NCBI GenBank assembly: GCA_024280395.1
Contig: JAJRQG010000009.1
Location: forward strand, 1-56,640
Origin: Gammaproteobacteria bacterium
Lineage (GTDB): Bacteria > Pseudomonadota > Gammaproteobacteria > Xanthomonadales > Marinicellaceae
Reading direction: 5' to 3'
DNA length: 56,640 nt
Of this stretch, positions 37,847-46,877 are shown piece by piece (position 1 is the first letter of the stretch; each line of letters starts with the position of its first letter). The notes under the pieces are model-generated. The model saw nothing but the letters and a program-made list of their open reading frames with translations, was not told the DNA's origin and searched no databases. Made by a program: the position numbers and the translations under genes.

Positions 37847-38023
37847 ATGAGCGAAAATTTCAAACAATATATCTGTATCGTCTGTGGATTAATTTATAAT
37901 GAAGCCGAAGGCTGGCCTGAAGACAATATCGAACCAGGCACCAAATGGGAAAATGTGCCCGAAGATTGGGAGTGTCCAGACTGCGGTGTAGGCAAAGAAG
38001 ATTTTGAGTTGTTGGAAGATTAA
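37847..38023 (+). CDS. Rubredoxin
   Basis: A 58-residue gene easily missed by length filters. The product MSENFKQYICIVCGLIYNEAEG... has both iron-binding knuckles, CIVCG (Cys10, Cys13) and CPDCG (Cys43, Cys46), with the aromatic core (Tyr8, Trp23, Trp34, Trp41) and the motif VPEDWECPDCGVGK; it is a complete one-iron rubredoxin. It carries single electrons in the cytoplasm to a partner (rubredoxin reductase, alkane hydroxylase or rubrerythrin), none of which is in the window. It lies 50 bp after the GNAT gene on the same strand. Confidence 0.96.
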   Translation: MSENFKQYICIVCGLIYNEAEGWPEDNIEPGTKWENVPEDWECPDCGVGKEDFELLED

Positions 38024-38035
38024 ACAATTAGCAGC

Positions 38036-38059
38036 AATGTACAATGCGTAATGTACAAT
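38036..38059 (+). repeat. Tandem 10-bp repeat AATGTACAAT with 14-bp period
   Basis: AATGTACAAT occurs at 38036-38045 and 38050-38059, separated by GCGT. Each copy contains the palindrome TGTACA. It sits in the 113-bp space between the convergent rubredoxin and lpxL genes. Confidence 0.45.
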
Positions 38060-38136
38060 TAAGCTTATAAGCATTTTCATTGCAGTATTTCCATGCTCTG
38101 TGCGAGATAAGCTCTTGATTTTAAAATTTTTTTCAA

Positions 38137-39042
38137 TCAATAAGGATTTTTTTCTCCATCGGGAGCGGTTTTAAAGCGTTTGTGCACCCATAAATACTCT
38201 GCTGGGTTTTTCTTTACCATTTGTTCTACTCCTTGGTTAACACGAGTCGTATCGACTATTGGATCTTTGGTGGGAAAATCTTCCATAGCAGGAGATAGGG
38301 TTAAGGTGTAATTGGGTGTCTTTTTGTTTCTTTGTACGTGAAAAAATAAAACTTTACATTTTGATAGTCTTGCCATTTGATGAGTGGCAGTTATGGTAGA
38401 GGCTTGCTTACCAAAAAATGGCACAAATACCGATTGTCCTCGGCGATAATCTTGATCGGGCGCATACCAGAGGATACCTCCAGATTTCAGATGTTTAATA
38501 ATCGGGCGCAGTTCATCTCGTTTGAACATTTTAGTGGCATATTTCAACCGAGACTTTGTCACCATATACTCAGTTACTGGGTGTTTGTGTGGACGATACA
38601 TGCCTGCAATTGGGTATTTTTTACAAAGTATTTTTCCACCCATGTCTAGCGCAGTAAAATGACCCGCAACCAATAATACGCCTTGTTTTTTTTCTAAACA
38701 AGATTCTATGTGTTCACCACCTTTGATAATTGCGCTGTTCTCAATGTGTTTGGTTGAGCCAAAAAAGGCTTTGATGGTTTGAGTCAGCATAATGCCCAAT
38801 TCGGAAAAGTGTTGGTTGATCAATCTATTCTTTTCAATAGGATTAAGTTCTGGAAAACAAATGTCCAAATTTATGGCAACAACTTTTTTACGGGATTTAA
38901 GCAGTGATTTCACTAGTTTTCCTAATCCTTTTCCAATTAAAACTAGCAATTGATAAGGCAGTTGAGCAATTATCCAAATGAAGGAAAATAGGCTCCAAGC
39001 AAATATGTGTTTAAATAATGGTGGTTTAGTAATCATGGTCAA
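38137..39042 (-). CDS. lpxL: Lipid A biosynthesis acyltransferase (LpxL/HtrB-type)
   Basis: Transfers a secondary acyl chain onto Kdo2-lipid IVA at the inner membrane. It has 301 residues (E. coli 306). One N-terminal membrane segment (about 13-35) is followed by the catalytic H-x4-D in HFTALDMGG, MYRPHKHP, PDQDYRRGQSVFVPFFG and LWVHKRFKTAPDGE, all LpxL family landmarks. Met3 is an alternative start. The acyl donor preference cannot be read from sequence. It stands alone on the minus strand, divergent from nhaB. Confidence 0.93.
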   Translation of the reverse strand: MTMITKPPLFKHIFAWSLFSFIWIIAQLPYQLLVLIGKGLGKLVKSLLKSRKKVVAINLDICFPELNPIEKNRLINQHFSELGIMLTQTIKAFFGSTKHIENSAIIKGGEHIESCLEKKQGVLLVAGHFTALDMGGKILCKKYPIAGMYRPHKHPVTEYMVTKSRLKYATKMFKRDELRPIIKHLKSGGILWYAPDQDYRRGQSVFVPFFGKQASTITATHQMARLSKCKVLFFHVQRNKKTPNYTLTLSPAMEDFPTKDPIVDTTRVNQGVEQMVKKNPAEYLWVHKRFKTAPDGEKNPY

Positions 39043-39123
39043 ATTATACCAATATCACACAATGATATTCTTATCTTTGTTGAAACTAGTGTAAAATATT
39101 GTTTTTTAATTTTAGGAGATGTT

Positions 39124-40596
39124 GTGGATATCGTATTTAAACAATTTCTAGGAAACAGTCCAAAGTGGTTTAAGTTAGCCATGCTTGGATTTTTAGTGAT
39201 TTGTTATCCTGCTACCTTGTTGTTGGGTAAAACAGTTATGGGTTGGGCTTTTATTGCTATGTTTATTTTTACATTAGCAATGGCTCTAAAATGCTATCCA
39301 TTGCAATCAGGCGGTTTGCTAGGCTTGGCAATATTATTGTTGGGTTTAACCAGTCCTGAAACAGCATGGCTTGAAATTCAAAACAATTTATCTGTCATCA
39401 TGTTATTGGTGTTTATGGTAAGTTTTATCTATTTCATGCAACCTTTGTTGATCTTTTTGTTTGGAAAATTACTCGTTAAGGTGAAAAATAAAATTATTTT
39501 ATCCCTGATGTTTTCAATTGCCGCAGCATTTTTATCTGCTTTTTTAGACGCACTGACAGTTACTGCGGTACTTATTACGGTATTTATCTCTTTGTATGGG
39601 GTGTATGAAAAAGTTCATTCAAATGCCAAAAATACAGATTTTGATGGCAATGAAATTGATGATTCTAAGCAGATGGGTGGCGATATGCTTAAAGACTTTA
39701 GGTCATTTATCCGGTCATTGGTTATGCATGGAGCAGTAGGTACTGCACTTGGTGGTGTAACTACAATGGTTGGAGAGCCACAAAATTTATTAATTGCAGA
39801 AAAAATGGGCTGGAACTTTACAGAGTTTGCTGCAAGTATGGCGCATGTTACTATTCCTGCAGTAATTGCTGGTTTGATTACTTTGATTATTGTTGAGCAA
39901 TTTAAAATTTTTGGTTTTGGTGGAAAACTAAATCCAAGTGTCCGAAAAATTCTTCAAGGCTATTTGAATAAACAAGATGAAAAAAGAACGCGCAAAGAAA
40001 AGTATAGTTTAATTGTACAAGGAGTCAGTGCTATTTTATTGATTTTGGGGTTGTACTTCCATATTATGCAACCAGGTTTGATTGGCTTGGCTTTATTGGT
40101 AGTTGTCACCTCTTTAACTGGAATTACAGAGGAACATAGAATAGGGAAAGCTTTTGAAGAGTCATTGCCTTTTGTATCTTTACTGGTGATATTTTTTATT
40201 GTTGTAGGAATGATTCATGACCAACATTTATTCCAGCCAGTAATTCACTGGGTTCTTTCAATGCCTATTGAGGTGCAGCCCAAAGCTTTCTTTTTAGCCA
40301 ATGGAATTTTATCGGCTATTAGCGATAATGTCTTTGTTGCCACAGTGTATATCAATGAAGTTAAAGCAGCATTTGATGCAGGCGAAATTAGCAGAGAACA
40401 TTTTGAAACTTTAGCAGTTGCAATTAATACTGGCACCAACTTACCTTCGGTTGCTACGCCCAATGGCCAAGCTGCATTTTTATTCTTATTAACATCAGCA
40501 TTGGCGCCAGCCATTAGGTTGGGTTATATGCGCATGGTTGTCATGGCATTGCCGTACACGATTGTATTAACAATAGTTGGGTATTTTGCGCAATAA
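39124..40596 (+). CDS. nhaB: Na+/H+ antiporter NhaB
   Basis: A secondary transporter exporting sodium in exchange for protons. It is 490 residues with about 11-12 membrane helices. LLGKTVMGWAFIAMFIFTLAMALKCYPLQSGGLL, SAFLDALTVTAVL and LGGVTTMVGEPQNLLIAEKMGW match NhaB, as does the C-terminal AINTGTNLPSVATPNGQAAFLFLL. The start is GTG at 39124 with AGGAG five bases upstream; an ATG at 39119 leads to a stop after ten codons. A terminator hairpin follows. The gene fits a marine or saline habitat. Confidence 0.95.
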   Translation: MDIVFKQFLGNSPKWFKLAMLGFLVICYPATLLLGKTVMGWAFIAMFIFTLAMALKCYPLQSGGLLGLAILLLGLTSPETAWLEIQNNLSVIMLLVFMVSFIYFMQPLLIFLFGKLLVKVKNKIILSLMFSIAAAFLSAFLDALTVTAVLITVFISLYGVYEKVHSNAKNTDFDGNEIDDSKQMGGDMLKDFRSFIRSLVMHGAVGTALGGVTTMVGEPQNLLIAEKMGWNFTEFAASMAHVTIPAVIAGLITLIIVEQFKIFGFGGKLNPSVRKILQGYLNKQDEKRTRKEKYSLIVQGVSAILLILGLYFHIMQPGLIGLALLVVVTSLTGITEEHRIGKAFEESLPFVSLLVIFFIVVGMIHDQHLFQPVIHWVLSMPIEVQPKAFFLANGILSAISDNVFVATVYINEVKAAFDAGEISREHFETLAVAINTGTNLPSVATPNGQAAFLFLLTSALAPAIRLGYMRMVVMALPYTIVLTIVGYFAQ

Positions 40597-40608
40597 ATAT
40601 CTGAATAC

Positions 40609-40628
40609 ATGAAAGAAAATGCTTTCAT
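40609..40628. repeat. Hairpin ATGAAAG/CTTTCAT after nhaB
   Basis: A 7-bp perfect stem with a 6-base loop, 12 bp after the nhaB stop and upstream of the terminator. Confidence 0.35.
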
Positions 40629-40651
40629 AAGGACGTCTTTTATTTCATAAA

Positions 40652-40679
40652 AAAACCCAGCAATAAATCGCTGGGTTTT
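40652..40679. terminator. Bidirectional intrinsic terminator between nhaB and the Asp-box gene
   Basis: AAAACCCAGC pairs with GCTGGGTTTT around AATAAATC. The A/T flanks give U-tracts on both strands. Confidence 0.85.
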
Positions 40680-40685
40680 AAAGTT

Positions 40686-40746
40686 AAGAAATTGATTGGG
40701 GGGAATCAATTCTTGTTGACTCATTCAAAAAAGGGGGATTGAATGA
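40686..40746. repeat. Two further hairpins in the nhaB/Asp-box gap
   Basis: AAGAAATTGATT (40686-40697) pairs with AATCAATTCTT (40704-40714) with one bulge. TCATTCAA (40721-40728) pairs perfectly with TTGAATGA (40739-40746). Together with the terminator they make a chain of four hairpins in 140 bp. The rest of this 280-bp gap (40747-40876) shows nothing else. Confidence 0.45.
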
Positions 40747-40876
40747 ATCTTAAGTAAATAGCCTAGCTAAGTTACTTAAAGTGTATGAAAACATTTTTTT
40801 TATTAGATTGCAAGTCTTATTTTAGCATTTGCTAATATACGGACTATATTTAACAATGTTTTACATTTCAAACGGC

Positions 40877-43723
40877 CTATTTGACCTTAAACTCTGTATC
40901 AGAATTATCGATTTGATTTAATATTTTGATAGAGTAATCTCCTTTTTGTATATATGTTTCATGCCCGAGTCTAATGCCTTCACTAACAGGAGTAAGTGCT
41001 GTTTTGAGGGGCTTTGTCTCATCTTGGTTCTTAAATTTTTCGGCTTTTAAAGCGAGATTCTCATCCAGCCTATTGTCCCATTGCCATATATTAAGCCCTT
41101 TTATCAAGTTTATCTTAGTACTATAAATCAGTTGTTTTTTGCTATCAATTATTTCAATATTGACAGTTTCTGTAGAGTTTGACCAAATTTTGAAGGTGGA
41201 GAAATTTTCATCATTACTTGAGTTAAACCAACGAGAAGGTTTGCGATTCCATGATTCTTTGAAATCAATATCATTGGGTTTTAATAGCGCCAATGGTTTG
41301 TCTTTATAGTCGTTAAAGTTTTGTATAGCGGAAACATCTGAAATCCACATGCTACGGCCATGAGTTGCAACTACCAACTCATTGTCTCGTGGATGCACAA
41401 TCAAATCATGCACTGGAACAGTGGGTAAAGTATTGCCCAACGTTGTCCAATTCTTACCTGAAGTCATCGACACATATAAGCCCTTGTCCGTTCCTAGATA
41501 AACAATGTTTTTCTTCTTGGGATCCTCTTTAATGACATTTACTGCCTCATTTGGAAGATTATTTTTAACCGATTGCCAGGTTTTACCAAAATCTTTTGAT
41601 CGATATACATAGCTCTGAATATCATCATTGCGATAATTATTCAAGGTTAGCCATAGTACTTTTTTATCGTGTTGTGAAGCAACAATGCGGGAAACCCACA
41701 GCCTTCTGGGTAATTTCTTTCCCACATTTTTCCAAGTGTGTCCATCGTCCTCGGTAACCCAGACCATGCCGTCATCTGTTCCTACAGCTAGTCTGCCAAA
41801 CTCTAATGGAGATTCACTAATGCTGGTAATGGTAGCAAAAGGAACATCGCCATATTTTAAAGATTGGGTTAAATTTTTACTGATGGCCTTATAAGTTTCA
41901 CCTTTGTCAAAACTTCTAAATAGTTTGTTGGCACCATAGTAAATAATTTCAGGGTTGTGGGTTGAAAGAATAACAGGAGTATTCCAGTTGTAGCGCAAAG
42001 GAATCTCATCAATATAATTGGGTGGCTTAATCGATTCTGGCTTACCACCCTCTAGTCTAAAATAGTTACCAAATTGAAATCCAACATAAGTGGTTTTGTC
42101 ATCAATACCAACATGCATTCCATCGCCGCCAAACAAGCGTTTCCAAGATTCACCATCTTGCCATTTATTCTGACTTGAGCCCTTTAATGTGCCATTGTCT
42201 TGTAATCCGCCATATACATTGTATGGCTCTGCCATATCAACATTAACTGAATAAAATTGTCCGACGGGTTGATAATCCAGTTTCCTCCAGTTGTTACCAC
42301 CATCATACGATTCATCGGCGCCACCATCATTGGCTGCAATGATGTGCTCAGAGTTTTTAGGATCAATCCAGACTTCATGGTAATCCACATGGACTTTTGG
42401 GTCGAAAAGTGAAGCCCATGTTTTTCCACCATCCATTGATTTAATTAACGGCACGCCCATAGTGTAAATGGTATTGGGGTTATTGGGGTCAACATGAATT
42501 TTACCAAAATAGTAACCATAAGTGAAAACCACACCTGATAATGGTACCTCGTGAGTTTTATAGAAGCTATTGCCGGCATCATCAGAGCGGTAGACTTCTA
42601 GTCCCTTAATATCAGTGTTGAATAAATTATTATTCGCATCTTTTAATGATTTAACCAAGTCTATGATGTCCATGGACTTATCTTTTATTGCTTCAATGAT
42701 TGATTCAGCAGTAGTTTTTGGAGGAAAGTTGTTGTCACGTAGAAATGTTTCTATTTCATCTTCGTCTTGTAATAAAAACTCTTCTCGCGACATTGTTTTT
42801 AACCTTTTGGCATTAATGGCTGTATCGCCCATGTCCCACTTTTCTTCTGGCAAGACTTCTTGGTTATCAACCACCACATACACTATATTGCTGTCAGATC
42901 TTGCTACATCAACGCCCATGCGCCCTACAAATTTACCGCTGGGCAAACCATTGTCCAATACTTTCCAACTTTGTCCATGATCACTGCTCTTATAGATTTT
43001 GCTTCCTTCTCCGCTCTCAACAAAATTCCAGGCTTTGCGTTCACGTTGCCAAGCGCTGGCATATACCTCACCATTGTTGGCTATGGATAAATCTATAAAG
43101 CCAGTTACCTTATTTCCTTCAAGGACTTTTTTCCAAGTATTGCCAGCATCCTCGCTGACGAATATTCCTCGATCACTGCCCTTGGAATACAAAGCACCAA
43201 TTGACGCCACATAAATTCGGTTTGGGTTGTTTGGGTCAACTAAAACATCGCCGATTCTACTGGTGTCACCTAGGCCAATGAAAGACCAATTTGACCCGCC
43301 ATCAATTGATTTGTAAACGCCCATACCTGCATAAGAAGAACGAGAGGAGTTGTTCTCACCTGTGCCTAAATACAGTATTTGATCGTTGTTTGGGTCGATA
43401 TCAAATCCACCAACGATTTGCGAAGGCAAGTGATCGGTGATTGGATTAAATGTGATACCGTTGTCTGTTGACTTCCATACACCCCCTGATGCATATGCAA
43501 TATACATTACATGGTTGTTTTGTGATGAAACTCTAACAGATATTACTCGACCACCTTGAACAACAGGGCCAATATTTCGCCAAGGCAGTTGTTTAAAATC
43601 AGATGAATCAACTATAGATTGGTGTTGTTGCCATGATTTCGATTGGTTTTTGTAATTGTCAGGTGTTGTCGCATTGGCCGTTGCGCTTAATACAGTCAGT
43701 GCTAATAATATTAAATATTTCAT
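40877..43723 (-). CDS. Secreted Asp-box (sortilin/VPS10-like) beta-propeller protein
   Basis: From the ATG at 43723 the product has 948 residues with a clear signal peptide (MKYLILLALTVLSATANA); the longer frame from a TTG at 43783 is rejected. The body has about eleven Asp-box (BNR) motifs S-x-D-x-G-x-x-W/F: STDNGITF, SIDGGSNW, SEDAGNTW, SSDHGQSW, SDDAGNSF, SMDGGKTW, SYDGGNNW, SFDKGETY, TEDDGHTW, SKDFGKTW and TSGKNW. This fits two seven/ten-bladed propellers of the VPS10/glycosidase-exosialidase type. The C-terminal 120 residues (FKIWSNSTETVNIEI...) look like a beta-sandwich. No catalytic residues can be assigned, so ligand binding or glycan hydrolysis both remain open. Confidence 0.88.
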   Translation of the reverse strand: MKYLILLALTVLSATANATTPDNYKNQSKSWQQHQSIVDSSDFKQLPWRNIGPVVQGGRVISVRVSSQNNHVMYIAYASGGVWKSTDNGITFNPITDHLPSQIVGGFDIDPNNDQILYLGTGENNSSRSSYAGMGVYKSIDGGSNWSFIGLGDTSRIGDVLVDPNNPNRIYVASIGALYSKGSDRGIFVSEDAGNTWKKVLEGNKVTGFIDLSIANNGEVYASAWQRERKAWNFVESGEGSKIYKSSDHGQSWKVLDNGLPSGKFVGRMGVDVARSDSNIVYVVVDNQEVLPEEKWDMGDTAINAKRLKTMSREEFLLQDEDEIETFLRDNNFPPKTTAESIIEAIKDKSMDIIDLVKSLKDANNNLFNTDIKGLEVYRSDDAGNSFYKTHEVPLSGVVFTYGYYFGKIHVDPNNPNTIYTMGVPLIKSMDGGKTWASLFDPKVHVDYHEVWIDPKNSEHIIAANDGGADESYDGGNNWRKLDYQPVGQFYSVNVDMAEPYNVYGGLQDNGTLKGSSQNKWQDGESWKRLFGGDGMHVGIDDKTTYVGFQFGNYFRLEGGKPESIKPPNYIDEIPLRYNWNTPVILSTHNPEIIYYGANKLFRSFDKGETYKAISKNLTQSLKYGDVPFATITSISESPLEFGRLAVGTDDGMVWVTEDDGHTWKNVGKKLPRRLWVSRIVASQHDKKVLWLTLNNYRNDDIQSYVYRSKDFGKTWQSVKNNLPNEAVNVIKEDPKKKNIVYLGTDKGLYVSMTSGKNWTTLGNTLPTVPVHDLIVHPRDNELVVATHGRSMWISDVSAIQNFNDYKDKPLALLKPNDIDFKESWNRKPSRWFNSSNDENFSTFKIWSNSTETVNIEIIDSKKQLIYSTKINLIKGLNIWQWDNRLDENLALKAEKFKNQDETKPLKTALTPVSEGIRLGHETYIQKGDYSIKILNQIDNSDTEFKVK

Positions 43724-43893
43724 CTTGTTTGGTTGCTGGTTAGGATTATTGATAATTATGCGTTTTAATAGAGGTTGATTCAATTAATTTTATATTAATG
43801 ACGTATAATTATCGACCTTAATAAGCTTCTAACAAATAAGTCCAGTGACTTTTGGCAGATGTAAAACTAATTAAACCCGATAAAATAACCCAT

Positions 43894-45765
43894 ATGAATA
43901 CAACACTACAAAAAAAGCCTTCTTTTATGACTAAAATTCTGGGTTTTATTCCCAATGTATTAATTAAACTCGCAAACTTTACCCGACACTTCATTTTGTT
44001 AGTTATTTTGTTCATTGTGGTAATGTTATTTGTTGCCAAACAAGATGTTGAGTTAAAAGAAAATACTTCATTGGTTATTGCGCCCAATGGTTATGTTGTC
44101 AATCAGTACAGTGGTACACCATCAGAAAAATTCATCAAACAGTTACAAGGCAATGATGTTCCAGAAACACAAATGCGTGATTTGTTAAAAGCCATAAACA
44201 TGGCAGCAACTGATAAGCGAATAGATGTCTTGGTTTTAAGCCCTGATTTAATGTGGGGTATTGGGTTGGCTGATTTAAAAGAATTAGAATTTGCAATAGA
44301 TGAATTTAGAGAAATTTCTGGAAAACCTGTGATTGCGATTGCTGAAAATATGTCGCAAAATCAATACTATTTTGCCAATTTGGCTGATGAAATTATTCTT
44401 GACCCACAAGCGTTTATGTTTTTTCAAGGCTATGGCAGCTACCGCAATTATTTCAAAGAAGGGTTGGATAAATTGGGTGTGGATGTACATTTATTTAGAG
44501 TAGGTGAATACAAGTCAGCTGCGGAGCCCTATATCCGCAATGATATGTCAAAAGAAGCAAAAGAATCTGCTTTACATTATATGAATGATTTATGGGAAAC
44601 GTATCTACAAGGAATTGCCAATAAAAGAAATATTTCTATTGATGACCTTAAATCTATCATTGAAGACCAAGCAAATTTACTCACTGGTGCAGAAGGAAAC
44701 ATAGCACAAATGTACAAAAATGCTGGTTTAGTAGATCAAATTAAAAATCAGCACTTCAAAGATAAATACTTGGCCGGCCTAAGTGCACAAGATGAAAACA
44801 ATCAAGGTTTCAGGCACATAGGTTTGAATGCTTATTTGACATTATTAGAAAAAGAGAATCCACCTGTAAATTCAGCTAAAATAGCTGTTATTGTAGCAGA
44901 AGGAACCATATTAAACGGCGAACAAGATGCGGGTTCAGTTGGAGGAGTTACCACCAGTGCTTTACTTCGTGAAGCGCGATTAGACAAGTCTGTTAAAGCG
45001 GTTGTTTTGCGTGTGAATTCTGGTGGTGGGGCAGTATTTGCATCTGAACAAATTCGAAGAGAAGTTGACGCCATAAAGGTTGCTGGTAAACCCATAGTTG
45101 TATCTATGGGGAATGTGGCAGCCTCTGGTGGATATTGGATATCCATGACTGCAGATAAAATCTATGCGTCAGAGGCGACCATTACAGGATCAATTGGTAT
45201 CTTTGGCATGTTCATGACTTATCCAAAGGTATTGAAAAAAATTGGTGTACACACTGATGGTGTGGGTACTTCATCATGGGCTGGGGCCTTTAGACCAGAC
45301 AAAGATCTTAATGAAAACTTAGCATCTTTAATTCAGTCGAACATTGAACATGGCTACCAACAGTTTATCACAGCAGTTGCAATGGCCAGAGGTATGGAAG
45401 TAGAGATGGTTGATACCATCGCACGTGGTCGTGTTTGGACTGCTAAGCAAGCCAAAGAACTGGGTTTGATTGATGAAATTGGTGGTTTAAATGCAGCTTT
45501 GGATGATGCTGCACAAAGAGCGAATGTCCAAGACAAATATGATGTGATTTGGATTGAACCAGAATTAACAGACATGCAAAAATTCTTTATGTCCTCATTG
45601 GCCAAAGCAAGCAATATGGTTGATCTTAAGCTGTTCCATAATGACCAAAGAATTATTCAACAATTGCTTTCTCCTATTGAAGAGTCACTGCAACTGTTGG
45701 TTCATGCCAAGGCAGGGCAAGTAACACAATATGCCCACTGTCTTTGTGAAGCAAATATGCAATAG
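43894..45765 (+). CDS. sppA: Signal peptide peptidase SppA (protease IV), long form
   Basis: Degrades cleaved signal peptides at the periplasmic face of the inner membrane. It has 623 residues from the ATG at 43894 (E. coli 618); an upstream TTG at 43852 is less likely. A membrane anchor (about 33-55) precedes two S49 domains. The catalytic Lys is in FRVGEYKSAAEPYIR in the first half and the Ser in GNVAASGGYWISM in the second, the split-dyad arrangement of the long form. VNSGGGAVFASEQIRREV is typical. It is followed 131 bp later by rpoH. Confidence 0.95.
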   Translation: MNTTLQKKPSFMTKILGFIPNVLIKLANFTRHFILLVILFIVVMLFVAKQDVELKENTSLVIAPNGYVVNQYSGTPSEKFIKQLQGNDVPETQMRDLLKAINMAATDKRIDVLVLSPDLMWGIGLADLKELEFAIDEFREISGKPVIAIAENMSQNQYYFANLADEIILDPQAFMFFQGYGSYRNYFKEGLDKLGVDVHLFRVGEYKSAAEPYIRNDMSKEAKESALHYMNDLWETYLQGIANKRNISIDDLKSIIEDQANLLTGAEGNIAQMYKNAGLVDQIKNQHFKDKYLAGLSAQDENNQGFRHIGLNAYLTLLEKENPPVNSAKIAVIVAEGTILNGEQDAGSVGGVTTSALLREARLDKSVKAVVLRVNSGGGAVFASEQIRREVDAIKVAGKPIVVSMGNVAASGGYWISMTADKIYASEATITGSIGIFGMFMTYPKVLKKIGVHTDGVGTSSWAGAFRPDKDLNENLASLIQSNIEHGYQQFITAVAMARGMEVEMVDTIARGRVWTAKQAKELGLIDEIGGLNAALDDAAQRANVQDKYDVIWIEPELTDMQKFFMSSLAKASNMVDLKLFHNDQRIIQQLLSPIEESLQLLVHAKAGQVTQYAHCLCEANMQ

Positions 45766-45779
45766 TTACTTTTGAACTA

Positions 45780-45808
45780 TTGTAATTTAGCATTGTCTTA
45801 ACTATAAT
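45780..45808 (+). promoter_or_regulatory. Promoter of rpoH
   Basis: TTGTAA (45780-45785), a 17-bp spacer and a perfect TATAAT (45803-45808). The mRNA would have an untranslated leader of about 80 bases before the ATG at 45897. Confidence 0.55.
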
Positions 45809-45896
45809 TCACACTCTCGTTGCTTCGTTAGAAGGACGGGAATTTATTTAACACACTTTATTTGCCGCTTAGTTCGGGAATAATAGGAGAAATGAA

Positions 45897-46763
45897 ATGA
45901 CAAAGAAAGTATCAAAAACAAAACAATTAGCTAAAATGCCTGTAATGTCAGGCTCATTGGATAGCTACATATCAGCTGTCAACCAGATACCATTGCTTAC
46001 CAGAGAAGAAGAAAGAGAACTAGGTCTTGAGGTATTTGAAAACAATGACTTAGAAGCAGCACACCGTTTGGTTACCTCACATTTAAGATTTGTGGTATAC
46101 GTCGCAAGATCTTATTCTGGCTACGGACTACCTGTAGGTGATTTGATTCAAGAAGGCAATATAGGCTTAATGAAAGCAGTTAAACGATATGATCCAGCAC
46201 ACAAAGTACGTTTGGTTTCATTTGCGGTACATTGGATTCGCGCTGAGATTCATGAATATATCTTAAAGAACTGGCGGATTTTGAAAGTCGCAACAACAAA
46301 AGCACATCGCAAATTATTTTTTAATTTAAGAAAAAATAAAAAACGTTTAGGTTGGTTGCGTGGCCCAGAAATTGCTGTTATTGCTGAAAAGCTAAATGTA
46401 AAACCAGAAGTTGTGGTTGAAATGGAGTCTCGTTTGCATGGTCAAGATGTTTGTTTTGATTTGCCACTGGATGAAAGTGATGAAGACAATACATTCTCAC
46501 CCCAAGCATGGCTAACTAATTCAGCACCAAGTCCTGAAGCATTACTTGAAAAACAAACTGAAAGTAAACAAAATCACAACTTGTTGTTCAAAGGATTAGA
46601 CAAATTGGATGAACGCAGTTTAGACATCATCGAAAGCCGTTGGTTAGTTGACAAGAAAGCCACATTGCAAGAGTTGGCAAGAAAATACGGTGTCTCTGCC
46701 GAGCGCATTAGACAACTAGAAGCAGTAGCGATGAAAAAGCTTAAAAGCCAGATGTTGGCATAA
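45897..46763 (+). CDS. rpoH: RNA polymerase sigma factor RpoH (sigma-32)
   Basis: Heat-shock sigma factor of 288 residues. Region 2 contains RFVVYVARSYSGYGLPVGDLIQEGNIGLMKAVKRYDP with VSFAVHWIRAEIHEYILKNWR (region 2.4), the RpoH-box-like HRKLFFNLRKNKK distinguishes it from RpoD and RpoS, and region 4 is LQELARKYGVSAERIRQLEAVAMKKLK. In E. coli the rpoH leader is a thermosensor; here the leader of about 80 bases leaves room for that, but I cannot show it. A strong terminator follows, so the gene stands alone. Confidence 0.97.
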   Translation: MTKKVSKTKQLAKMPVMSGSLDSYISAVNQIPLLTREEERELGLEVFENNDLEAAHRLVTSHLRFVVYVARSYSGYGLPVGDLIQEGNIGLMKAVKRYDPAHKVRLVSFAVHWIRAEIHEYILKNWRILKVATTKAHRKLFFNLRKNKKRLGWLRGPEIAVIAEKLNVKPEVVVEMESRLHGQDVCFDLPLDESDEDNTFSPQAWLTNSAPSPEALLEKQTESKQNHNLLFKGLDKLDERSLDIIESRWLVDKKATLQELARKYGVSAERIRQLEAVAMKKLKSQMLA

Positions 46764-46788
46764 TACATTTGAATAACTGAAATACATA

Positions 46789-46819
46789 ATGGCAACTTTC
46801 AAAAGTTGCCATTTTTTTT
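46789..46819 (+). terminator. Intrinsic terminator of rpoH
   Basis: ATGGCAACTT pairs with AAGTTGCCAT around a 5-base loop and is followed by eight Ts. Confidence 0.92.
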
Positions 46820-46877
46820 GTAACAAATAATCAGTGACTTCGTTAATTATGTATAAAATAATAAATAGGAATATTAA

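Noticed and set aside
37889-38140. 83-codon minus-strand frame with hydrophobic stretches
   Set aside because: It is fully antisense to rubredoxin, whose four cysteines and full length are unmistakable; the hydrophobic look is a by-product of the opposite strand.
45809-45896. RNA thermometer in the rpoH leader
   Set aside because: The leader length is suitable, but I could not find a convincing stem that hides the ribosome site or start codon.
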